Origin: Rhytidiadelphus loreus
Lineage: Eukaryota; Streptophyta; Bryopsida; Hypnales; Hylocomiaceae
NCBI GenBank assembly: GCA_947034895.1
Contig: OX344765.1
Location: 4,469,001 to 4,533,000 of the forward strand
DNA length: 64,000 nt
Direction of reading: 5' to 3'
This document shows positions 48,741 to 59,495 of the stretch, in pieces. Position numbers and translations under genes: made by a program. The notes beneath the pieces are model-generated. The model was given only the letters and a program-made list of their open reading frames with translations, searched no databases and was not told the DNA's origin. The stretch's first letter is position 1. Every line of letters starts with the position of its first letter.

Positions 48741-49944
48741 TTAACCCCTAGATGCGGTTTGAGCTTTATGAGTTTGCTATAAAGAGAGATCAACTCTAAT
48801 CATGTTTTATGATTGGTATATTTTAAGACTTTGTTCATTTAAGGTCTTACAAAAGACTCTGAAAAGACATTATGAATAAAATTTAACTTATATACCTTTA
48901 TTAGAAGGGAGACTCTATTTTATCCAAGTTAATTTTAGAAGTGGTTTGCTTAGGATTTGGGAAATTTAGGAAGAGATTAATTGTGGAGTATGGTGTCTTG
49001 TGAACAAATTATGTGTAATGGATTACCCCTAAAAGACCACAACCAAGAGTGACTTCCACAATACGGTTTTGGGCACCCATAGTTTTTTAGGAATTTACAC
49101 AGGCTATTTTTGTTGGAGGTCCATTAGATTGGGTGAAGTTTGATTGTTTTAAGGCTTATGCTTGAATAGTAAAATGTAGATTGAGTGTTTTATGGTGATG
49201 TTAGTAATGTTACTTAGTGTGGAGATAATGGTTGATTTGGAGAGTTTTAGTTGTTGATGAAGGATAATGAAAGAAGACATGTATGTTGTTCCTTACAGTT
49301 TGGCAATGGGGAATATCAGGATTTGAGTTTGTTCTATATTAAATGAACAATTTAATTTTTGATAATTGCTATCATATTTTTTTGAATTGTAACCATACAA
49401 TCTTAGACTAAACTTGTTATAGATCCCTTAGGATAAGAAAATACACCAATATCACATATGAATTGAAGAGGTTAGAAATTTGAAAGTAGATCAAAATCCT
49501 TCAATCTCCATGATTTAGTGTGTTTGAACTCATTTTGAAGACATTGAGATTTGAAATGGATACCTTTGTATAAAGTCATGAATAAAAAATTCATAAACAT
49601 TTAGCATCAAAATTTGATTTAATGATGAAAGTTGACTTCAAAGAGTATTCAACTATAAATAGTAAAACAATATTTAATAAGGTTTTAGTTTACTGAAGTG
49701 CAATTATTCTACAAGATGTAAACATTGCCCAAAATATTGCAACAAATTTTCATACACAAATGAAAATACATGGTGAAAAAAGGGATGATTTTTAGAATAA
49801 ATCCATTGTCAAAGAAATACTTAGTACAACTAAGTACACACTACATTGATTTGTCTTAATAGTGAGGGTGGAAATTTGAAGAACTAGTGTCATCACAATT
49901 TTTTTGGGTAGAATTCAATGTGTGCTATTTCAAAATAGTACGTA
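48741..49944. other. AT-rich spacer with a possible solitary element end
   Basis: It begins with TTAACCCCTAGATGCGG (48741-48757), which fits the TTAA plus CCCC terminus of the family seen elsewhere; no matching right end was found. A second similar start, TTACCCCTAAAAGACC, lies near 49022. The rest shows no gene. Confidence 0.35.
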
Positions 49945-49947
49945 TGA

Positions 49948-50878
49948 CACTAGAAGAAAAACACGTCCGGCACAACCAACTACTATGCAACTAGTGCCCT
50001 ATGCAACTGTCATGCAACTAGTTTTCTCTCTATTTGCACCAAATCTAATGTAGTTGTTTTGTGTCATTGTTTTACAACATTCATTCATTGTTTTAGTTGC
50101 AAAGTAGTCATTCTGTAGTTGCAAAAAAAGACTAGGAAACAACTAGTGTCCTATGCAACTATTATGCAACTGTAGTTGTTTCCTAGTTGTACGCTAGTTG
50201 TTTCTTAGTTGCACTCTAGTTGTTTCCTAGTTGCTTTCAAAGTTCATTCCCATTCGTGTTATATCAATTGACCCATATCAATTGTAAAGAGTACCATTAG
50301 ATTGAACATATAAGATTTGTAAGTTATTATAGTCTTATGTAATGAATTCTTTTGATAGAATTCTAAGATTTCTATAATTTGTGGGTTTCTACAATTTGTA
50401 GATTTTGTATATAAGAATTTAAAAAATAATTAAAATTCAAGAAATTTTATAATCTAGGAAATTGAATTTTGAAATCTAGGAAGAGGGTAGATTTGAAATC
50501 TAGAAATCTAGAAAAAGGTAGATTTGAAATTCAAAAATCTAAGAAAAAGGTAGTTCTGAAATTCTAAAATCTAGAAAGGAGGTAGATCTGAAATTTTGAA
50601 ATCTACAAATCATTGAGATTTATATTTACAAATTTACAAATCTACAAGTTGCAAGCAAGTTGCAAACAAGTTGCAAACAAGTTGCAAACAAGTTGCACAC
50701 AAGGATGAAGTTCTTTGTATGGTGTTGGATGACAAAAAACCTTGCAACTAGACTGCAACTAATGCCACTTGTCCATTGCAACTACGGACTCTACATTGTC
50801 ACCTAGTTGCAAACATCCTATGCAACTACAAAATGAGTTGCATACTGTAGTTGCAAAACCCCTCATTTTCTTCTAGTG
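49948..50878 (+). mobile_element. 931 bp non-autonomous CACTA element
   Basis: Perfect 13 bp terminal inverted repeats: CACTAGAAGAAAA at 49948-49960 and TTTTCTTCTAGTG at 50866-50878. It is flanked by a 3 bp direct duplication TGA (49945-49947 and 50879-50881), as known for the CACTA (En/Spm) superfamily. Subterminal regions are crowded with TGCAACTA / TAGTTGCA words in both orientations, like the repeated transposase-binding motifs of CACTA ends. The interior has tandem GGTAGATTTGAAATCTA-like units (about 50460-50610) and a CAAGTTGCAAA run near 50640-50700. No transposase frame, so it depends on a partner elsewhere. Intact ends and duplication suggest a fairly recent insertion. Confidence 0.9.
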
Positions 50879-50881
50879 TGA

Positions 50882-53098
50882 CTTTGATAAATTAGTGTGA
50901 CATACACTAACTTTTATGTTGGGGCACATAAATTTATCTACCATTTGAATTTTCATTCCTCTTGGATATTTAGAAAAAGGCTTATGCTTTTTTGGATATC
51001 TGCAACTCATCTTTAGTTAGAGCATTTTCTATAGATTGCAATTCAATATCCCTACCAAATGGAAAAGTTGAGGTTTGAAAAGAATTTTATACTTCCTATT
51101 TTTCCATGCAATTCACTAAAGTCATTGCTTTATAAACATTTGTGGATTGGCCTATTATAGAAGCTACATTTCATAGACCAATATAGCCCTTTTAAGCAAC
51201 AATTTTTTTTCCTCTTTTGATCAAGTTTAGACCTAGTTCTTTTTGCATATTGCTCCTCTCTTCCTTCCATTGTCTAAAAGGATTTCCTTTTCTAATGTTG
51301 ATGTGTGGCAAATGAGGTGTGGCAAGTGAGGTTCAATATTACAAGAATTTTTTTGTGAGTTTTCCTTGAGTTTGACTACTTTTACAAAACTCCACTTTCC
51401 AAATGGTGGAGCTAATCTTGGTTACTAAAAAGTCCAATTTCCTTGAAGTAGGAAAAAATCAAGAATTGGAATCAAAGTAAATTCTTTTAGATTTTCACAA
51501 ATCCTTCATGTGGCAATCAAATGCAAGGTGAAGGAGCTTATTTACGATATTTTTAGATAATTTTTATTAATTTTATCTATTTGGATTATTTGATTTACTG
51601 TAATTATAATTTTTTTTTTAAATCTTTGTCATTGGCCAAATGCTTCCAAAGAAACACTCTAGAATCTTATATTTTTATTGCTAATATCTAAACTACAATG
51701 GTCTTGGCAACAAATCTCCCTGTAAATATATATTGGTTGGAATCCTACCCCATCAATCTCTATAGTACTTTGTGTACATAGTATCTAGTATTAGGAAATA
51801 AAAGAGGCAAATTATTCCAATGAATCATTGGTGGAAATTATAGTGAATGAATGAATCATTGGATAATGGACAAAAGAACAAATGGCTTGTGAGAATCCCT
51901 TAATAATTAAGGGATGAAGTCTAAAAATTGTCCTTTTAAGCCTATATCTACCTAATCAATGGCAATCATAGATAATTCAGAGAATACATGACTATTTCAT
52001 AGATAGGGGATGCATTTAGAACCCTAATGGCATATGGATTCCTACCTCATAGAAATCCATCATCCAAGGGGATGAGTAGGAAGATGGCTTCTAATTCAGA
52101 GGATGTGGCATCATTACCCCCTTTAATTGTAGTGCTTCTTTTTTGCCTTTCTAAGATTCTATGACTCCGCATTTACTAAATTATCTATCCATTTGGATGC
52201 TGACTATTCACATGATATTTATACTTAATTACAAGTGAGTGAATCAGGTCCAAGATCACTGCGTTTTAGCTGACATGTATGGGAGTTGGTTTTTACAAGA
52301 TCACCCTATTTTAGCTAACATGTAAGGGATTTAGTTTTCACAGTTGAGTTATGAAGTCAAGTGAGAAGTAAAGCTACCACAATAAGCCTAATAAAGTGCA
52401 TTTAGGGATTTAGCAATTGACTACTAAAAAAAATATTATATTGCATGGGAGATTTCTACTCCACATGGCCATGCTAGAAGGCAAATTACAATCTAAATAC
52501 TATTCTATAGAGTAGCTTGATTCATCAATATGTGTCAATGAAAAATAATGAAAACATGTGTTGGTCAAGTGACTTAATTCACGTGTGAGTAAGGTAGAAT
52601 AGCCCATCATGGACAAAAGAAAAAGACCCACTGTTATGAACACTTGAAGAAGGATCCTTTAGAAAAAAAATTCAATGTGACATTTGGGCCACAATCAATG
52701 TCTTATGTGACACTAATGGAGTGATTAGTGACTACATTAGGAACTTCCACCTTTTGAATGTAAATTCATTACAGGAAGTGACTTTCTTAAGCCTTTATGT
52801 TGTGGTTATGTTAGAAAATATTATAACTGTTGTAGGTGAGTAAGTTGACCATTATGGATACACTCTTTGTTGGTTTTGGGATAATCTAGAGACTATTTTG
52901 GGCCATAATGGATAGCACACTTTAAAAATTCATAACAAATTCATATTTTGTTGAAGAAATATAATTTCAATTGCTCTTGCTGTTTCTCACACTTGTCTTT
53001 CTGTGTCTTTATCTGGGGAATTTTAAAAAAAAATTCAGAAATGGTACGAGGGCAAACTCCTAATTTTGCTCATGATGGGCTGTTCTACCTTAGAATAT
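50882..53098. other. AT-rich spacer, no gene
   Basis: No coding gene. A perfect palindrome ATCCCTTAAT-A-ATTAAGGGAT lies at 51895-51915. A two-copy direct repeat of about 45 bp is listed separately. Other content is AT-rich unique-looking DNA. Confidence 0.4.
52252..52341 (+). repeat. Two-copy tandem repeat, about 45 bp
   Basis: AAGATCACTGCGTTTTAGC then TGACATGTATGGGAGTTGG, followed directly by AAGATCACCCTATTTTAGC then TAACATGTAAGGGATTTAG. Both end in TTTTYACA. Non-coding. Confidence 0.7.
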
Positions 53099-54513
53099 CA
53101 AGCCCAGTTTATACTAGCTTTGAGGCGGGATGGAAGGCTAGCCTGATTTACCTTCAATCCAGCCCTCAATCTGGCCCCAATTCACCACTCCAGCCCTAGA
53201 TAATGTAAAGTGTTGTGGCCGAATTTCCGATTAATGTGCTCTTGGATTTTTGGAATGCTCAATTAAAAAAATCTAAAACATGCATCTTTTCCTTTTTCTT
53301 ATTATTTTTTCTATTTCAAAAAAATAAAAGAGATGTTATTTTTCCTATTTATTCTGTTTCAAATATAGAAAAAATAGAAAAAAAAGCTTTTTACTTTTTT
53401 TAACCTTTATCATTCTCTTTCTATTTTTTCTATTTCGAAAAAAAGGAGTTCTTTGACTTTTTTTGAACCTTTTTTTTTCTTGACACTGAAACTAGAATTG
53501 ACATTGAAAAAAGATTTGTAGCCTCATAATAGTTGTCATTTATTAAACACACAATTCAAGGAAACATCTATTTTTTTAATATTTTTTTCAAATCTATATT
53601 TATAGTTTATTTTAAAGAAAAGCATGAAAATTTTTATTATGAAAACTTGAATGAATTCAATGATAAATGTAAATTAGGTTTTACTACATATGATATTTCT
53701 AGTAGCATAATCTTTCCTTACCATATTTCTTTTTCAAGTATTTGTCATCAAAATTTTGATGTCATTATCTCATTAATGTCCAAGTTTATGGCATAACTTG
53801 AATAATGGCATAATTACAGATTTGTGTTCATACAAGAAATTTAATTATTAAGCATGTAATTTATTAGAATTAGTATTTGAAACATAGTATGTAATTTGTG
53901 TCTACACCAAAAAAATTAATTATTAACATCTCATGTTAAAACAATTGCAAAGACATTATTGTTACAATTGCAATGGTTAATAATAATAACATTGGTTATC
54001 AACAATAAAATTGGTTAATAACATCTGGTGTTAAAACAAATGCAAAGATTGAACATCTATTCAAACAAGAAATAAACATCTGTACCACAGCATGACTCAA
54101 CCCCCAATGGCTCCCCAAATATATACTAGTGTTTTAAAAATTTAGTGACACAGATGGGATTGAGTTCACAATTAACGTAAGAAATATGTATCAAAAAAGA
54201 AACAAATGACCTTGCATTATTAGACGGTGAGACTTGTACGATCCATTGGAAGAGCCCAATCCTGCCCCAATCCAGCCTTAGATGGGAAATCGGGCCACCC
54301 AAAACCTCATCCCGATTGCTCCCTTGGAGCCGGATGGTTTGGTGCCAAAACCATGCCACCTAAGGCAACACATAGGATAAGTTGTGGTATCAATCTGGCC
54401 CTAGTATAAAGTTCTTTGGTCTAGATTTGGAGAAATTGAGAGATCCTATTGGTTCAAACTTGAAGAGTTCCAACCAACCTTCAATCCAGTTCTAAGTATA
54501 AACCGGCCCTCAG
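53099..54513 (+). mobile_element. Possible 1.4 kb inverted-repeat element
   Basis: The left block near 53101 (AGCCCAGTTTATACTAG, then GGGATGGAAGG) matches the inverse of the right block near 54513 (AGGGCCGGTTTATACTTAG, then GGATTGAAGGTTGG). Related CCAGCCCT / CTGGCCCC words recur near 53160-53190, 54260 and 54390. Between them is AT-rich DNA with poly-T runs and no transposase. Ends are imperfect and a target duplication was not identified. Confidence 0.35.
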
Positions 54514-55405
54514 TGAGTAAACGCCCTACGAGTTTGTGTCCCCCCGATGACTTGCTCTGTCGATCCTCTGCTCTTGTGCCAACCAACCCTTTTTTTGGGG
54601 GGGCGAAATGGGGCCAGAAAGCACCATTTCATAGTGAAAATATTTTTTTCGCCAGAAAAGTTTCAATCCAATTTAAAATATGGATGAAATTGTCCAATTT
54701 GGATGAAAAAGTGTATGAATTTGATTGAAAAGTGTTTTATGGTACAAAAGATGGATGTACAAAGAAATAAAATGCTTCACCAAATTTTAAGTGATCGCCA
54801 TCCTCGCACTTTTTTCAAAAATAAAAAAAAAGGGGCTGGTGGCAACTGGACTGTCGACGCGGTTGGAATGGAGGATCTTTCTCGTCGGCTCGTGCTCCAC
54901 GCCATGGCAGGCCTCATCCGCACCAACAATTGTGCGTTGACTTGACACCCCCCACCACTCGCAAGAACTCCAGTTAACTTCCTACTACACTACACTACTG
55001 CGCAATCTCAACAACCTCTCATCCTCCCAGTACCGAAACTTCTTTCCTTTCTTCGGCTACATGACAATTGTTTACCACATGAGGCAGGGGATCGTTTTGC
55101 AGTGAACAAAATTGTCTTATATGGCTCCTCTCAATGGCTCCTCTCAGTCAACCCAATCCTTGAATTAATTGAGAAGTCCCTCTCAGGTATCTAGCAAAGC
55201 ATGGGCTGGGGAGGAGGACCGTTGCGTGATTATAGAATGTTATGTACTTCTGATCCTGGGTGAGATGGGATGGGAGAATCAATTCTGCTTCAAGGAATCA
55301 CCAGCGCAACAATTCAGGGTTCAAGGGACGGAGGACTGTTTCAACGGAGTGAGTGAGTGAGTGAGTGTAGTGAGTATCCTCTTGCAGATCCCGTCTTGTG
55401 TCTTG
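54514..55405. other. Upstream region of the pfkB-type gene
   Basis: Composition becomes balanced after about 54830, consistent with promoter and 5' leader. A TTGCAG acceptor-like site at 55382-55387, 18 bp before the first ATG, suggests a 5' UTR intron. Short GTGA repeats occur near 55350. No separate gene is supported. Confidence 0.4.
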
Positions 55406-58400
55406 ATGACCATGGCGATGGCGAAGAATGCTCACATCAATGGCCATGACGTTCCTGCAGCAGCACCGACACCCGCAGTCGTCCCTGCCCTGGAGATGGT
55501 CACATTCTCCGCTATCATGGACGACATTATCTTCCCCGATGGCCGCGCTTCCAGGGCCTGCCTCGGGGGAGGAGGTGACTAGCCCTACCCTCGGATAGAG
55601 AGCTCCAGAACTCTAGGCTTTCTATTAATTTTGGAGTGTTGAATCTCCTCGTGGGGTCCTGTGTGTTTGCGAGTGAGATTTGTGGGTCGAATGAATCTGT
55701 GTGAGTGTGTGTGTGTGTGTGGTGGTGGAAGAATGATCAATCCCACTTCAAGGCTCCAGGGGCAGTACAGGATTGGTTGTCCAGTGTTGGATCTGTGGAG
55801 GGATCTTAATTGGATGTGTGTGCACGTGTTGGTCGTTTTGGAGCGATTGGAGTGGTCTGTGGTGGATTACAGTTTCAACGAGCAAGGTGTATAATTAATG
55901 GATGGATGGATGGATGGATTGCAGGACCCCAAACTGCTTTTGGAGCTCTTCTTTGGTGCTGGAATGGCGAGAGGTCAGTTCTTTCTTCGACATTGTCAGA
56001 TCTACTGAGCGTCTTGGAGGTGGAGATTTTGTGACGTTTGTGATTCATCTGTGCAGAGTGGGGCTAGCCAGTGGTGTCGGTGCAGACTTCCCAGATTTGT
56101 GGAAAACGTGGCTGGAAAATGTGGGCGTTGACATCGGCGGCCTTGTGCTATGGGCATGTCCGACTCCGAGAGTGTGGCACTTGAGGTGCTTTCAATAATC
56201 CTCCTTTGTGTTTGTTGGTTTGTTTGTTGGTTCGTTTTCTTTCCTCAACAAGCTTGATCTGTTTGCATCTGAGGTATGTACACTTAAAAAGATTGCCCAC
56301 GAGATTGCACTCATAAACACATCATAGCATGTCTGTCTTAGACACAGGATAAATAATCTATGAATATCATTTGAGGTACTAGGCTACACATTTTAGGCAA
56401 GAATCTACAGGGGTCGCTTGGGACCAAGGGTTGCAGCTAGGTGTAGTTACCTTGCTCTCAATGGAAGTTTCCTTGTGTAAAATATGTAAGCTCCTCCATA
56501 TGCTTAGCAAAATGCAAATGAACCTTTGCAGTGAACCTTTGGATGGATCTATTCAGACTTTGGAGGACGATCACATACAAGCAGAGGTATAGTATGCATG
56601 GCAAAGACCTTAACGCAAATTGAGATTTTAGGTCAATTTAGTAACTGTTTTGGTGCAAATCCTTTTCACTTGAGGGGCGGTCTTGCAAGGCCTCTTTGAT
56701 CAGTGGTCTTTTATCTTAAGGAGATGATATTTATCTGCTTCGTGTGGCAGATCCAGAGACTGTCTGGGCATTATTCACCGTGGGAAATGCTGCTGCCTGA
56801 GCTGAATGTGCTCCCTCCGCTCTACCAGTAAATTAACACTCTTGCAATCACTTGAAACACCTGAAAGTAGTCCTTTACATGTTGACCTTGACTTTAATCG
56901 AATATGGTGCAATAATTCGTATCCCTGTGTTTCTGAAATTAGTATCGCTTCTTTGAATTATACTCTGTCGTGATGACCTATCCAATCCCAATCCCTGGAG
57001 GTATTGGCTACAAAACCTTGCAGCTTTACAATGGGCAGGGTTTATGTTAGAACTGGCATTACAATTGGCAGGGCTTAACATGGCTAGATTTTCTAAATCG
57101 CCTTCGGTATTTTTTGCTCCTAGTGAGCCTAACTGAATAGTTTGTTCCTCTTCTGTCTGTCGTGGAATGTAGGAAGGCAAAGACGTATCATGCTGCAGTG
57201 TCTCCCAGTGGGCTTGCCATTGACTTTCTTCGGACTCTGAGGTCGGGTGCAGCAATTCTGAGCGTTGAAGTCTTCGGTCTTGCTGAAGATGTGGTTCCAC
57301 ATTCTGAGCTTCAGTATGCAATCCTTGACCCATCATCAGCTTATTTTCAGTAGAAGTATAGGTTCCCGACAAATGTCACCTCTATCTGGTGCTTTTCCAA
57401 GGGACCCATTTGTCAGTGTCATTTTATGTCACTAAAAGAAAACCCACCCCAGGTTAGACGTTTTCTAGACGTTTTCTAGATAACCTAGCTGCATTACTGG
57501 TTGACGAGGTTTGCGTTAGAAACTGTCTTAAATGGAATTGCAATTGATAGGAGTTGTCATATATGGCTAGTTTTTTCTAAACAATCTCTTGCGGATTTCT
57601 ACTAGTGTCTATGCATGCATGATTGACTACTCAGTCAGGAGTTACTCCCTTGTCTTTGTCATAGTACTGTTTTACAGAGATATTGATTGCAGAATAACTC
57701 ACTGATTCGTAAATTAGGCTAGCTTACCTTGGTCTTTCCTTAGTCTTTCCTGGAGCGATTTGTCACGAGTCTGTTCGCCTTCCCCAAATCCCTAGAGTTA
57801 TCGCTAGACTCTGCACAGGAACTGTCACCTGTAATGAAAAGAGATGTTGAGTAGGAGAAAAACATTAGTAACATGCTGTTGCCACAGGGCCTTGGTTTCC
57901 GTGGGTCACATTTTCTCTCCTAACGAGAGAGAGGCTGCCTCTCTGGTTGGAGCTGGGACACCTCTGGAGCTGATCGAGCGGCTATCAAAACTGGGTGCTG
58001 AGGTGCACTTCTATGCAATCCCTGCCACTTCGGCTCTCAATCATGCGTATGGATTTCTTAAGTTGGACAATGAGCTTAGTAAACGATGTCTGAGTTTTCA
58101 GGGTTTAGCGAGTGTACAATCCAGTTTTATTAGTCCCGTTCTGCAGTTTAATTCTTCCATTTAGTCCGGTCAGGCTTCCCACAATTCTACTAATTGATTG
58201 CATACACTTGAGCATACCCTATTGAAGAGGACCTTTGAGTCAGCCCATAATTAATACTTTTGCAGATTGTTGTGTTACGACGGGGACATCTGGGCAGTAT
58301 TGTGCACCGGTAAGAGCATGCATGTGCTACTAGTTTAGAAACAAATCAATATACGTTCTTGTTAGTCCTCCTCCTCTCTCTCTCTTAATGTCTGATGACT

Positions 58401-59495
58401 TGAATTGGTCTCTTTGGTTATCTGAGAAATGAAATGTAGTCCAGCCTAGCCTCAACATATACCCTGAAATATTGAGTTGATGAGATTGATGAGTGGTCCT
58501 GTGGGGGTGTCAGATCGGATACTCAAGAGACTTGGGATGTTCCGGCATTTCATACAATATTCTCTGACACGAGGGAAGAGAATGGTGACATGCACATGAC
58601 CAAATTGGAAAAGGACAATCTGGAAGGAATGGATGTGAAGGCCATTGTCGATCCTACGGGATGTGGCAACTCCTTCTGTGGAGGCTTTCTTGTCGGATGG
58701 TACAAGACCCGGAACTTGTTAACCGCAGGTCTCTGGGGAAGTGTTTCCGCCAGCTTCAGTAAGCCGTTCTTTCATCTACTTCTCTCCATCTGCCACTCGT
58801 GCAAACCCCTGTTGAAACAGCATGTTGAGAAAAGAAACAGAATCTAAAAACAGAGAGTTTGCAACAAAACTGGAGTTTTTTTAGTAGTAGCATTATAAAT
58901 TGTTTCAAGAACTACCGAGTTCATTATAGAAAGCATCCTCGTTATGATCCACTTGATCACTCTACTGATACGAAAAACCTACGCATGAAAATCATGGGGA
59001 AACATAGCTTCCCTGCTTCCACTTTTGTGAAACAATGCACCTTCAATGAAAACTGAAAATCATGTTGCAAGTGAATCCTCTGTTGAAACAGCTCTTAAAA
59101 TCACAAGATTGGCACATTGTTTCAACAGTTCGTCTAGAATTGTTGTCATGTATCGTTGGTGTCAAGTGTCCCTTCAACCTTAGACTTCAAGGATACTTAA
59201 AAAGCGAGTTCTTTGTTTCAAGGAGGCGGGCCTATGTGTCGAAATCTGAGTTTCCCAACGTCCAGAGTTGCCGAACTTATTGCACATCTACTTACAGCAT
59301 CTTCAACTTTGAACTAATTTTGGAGCGTAAGTGATATATTCTTTTCGTTTATAGCCTCTGACTGAGCTCTTGAACCTGACTGCAGTGTTGGAGTACGAAG
59401 GCCTCCCTCCCCCTTTGGTTTCTCAATGGAGGACTGTAGCCCAACGGCGTCTTGATCTTCTGCAGCCACATGTGAAACGAATTTCTTTTCATTAG
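55406..59495 (+). CDS. pfkB/ribokinase-fold carbohydrate kinase family protein (Mak32-like)
   Basis: Ten exons: 55406-55574, 55925-55973, 56057-56185, 56532-56586, 56751-56827, 57173-57313, 57888-58002, 58266-58309, 58514-58758, 59386-59495; 377 residues, all junctions GT-AG and in phase. Landmarks: MVTFSAIMDDIIFPDGR, the glycine-rich LGGGGPQTAFG (about 53-63), GLASGVGADFPD, KTYHAAVSPSGL, SVEVFG, GHIFSPNEREAASLVG, IVVLRRGHLGS and the anion-hole signature DPTGCGNSFCGGFLVGW (306-322). This order is that of the ribokinase superfamily, in the branch that includes yeast Mak32. The usual signature is GAGD, whose Asp is the catalytic base; here that position is Asn (312), so kinase activity is uncertain. 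Exon 4 is the least conserved and least certain. A second ATG two codons on is an alternative start. The substrate is unknown. Confidence 0.85.
55691..55716 (+). repeat. (GT)n microsatellite in intron 1 of the pfkB-type gene
   Basis: Run of GTGTGTGT shortly after the exon 1 donor. A (GGAT)n run of about six units lies near 55899-55920, immediately before the exon 2 acceptor, within the region where the branch point and polypyrimidine tract would be expected. Confidence 0.8.

Noticed and set aside
56875..57372. 165-codon minus-strand frame
   Set aside because: It lies opposite pfkB exon 6 and its introns and shows no family features; treated as a shadow.
57844..58164. 106-codon frame over pfkB exon 7
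   Set aside because: Its middle part is true exon 7; the ends run into introns. Phase and family motifs define 57888-58002 instead.
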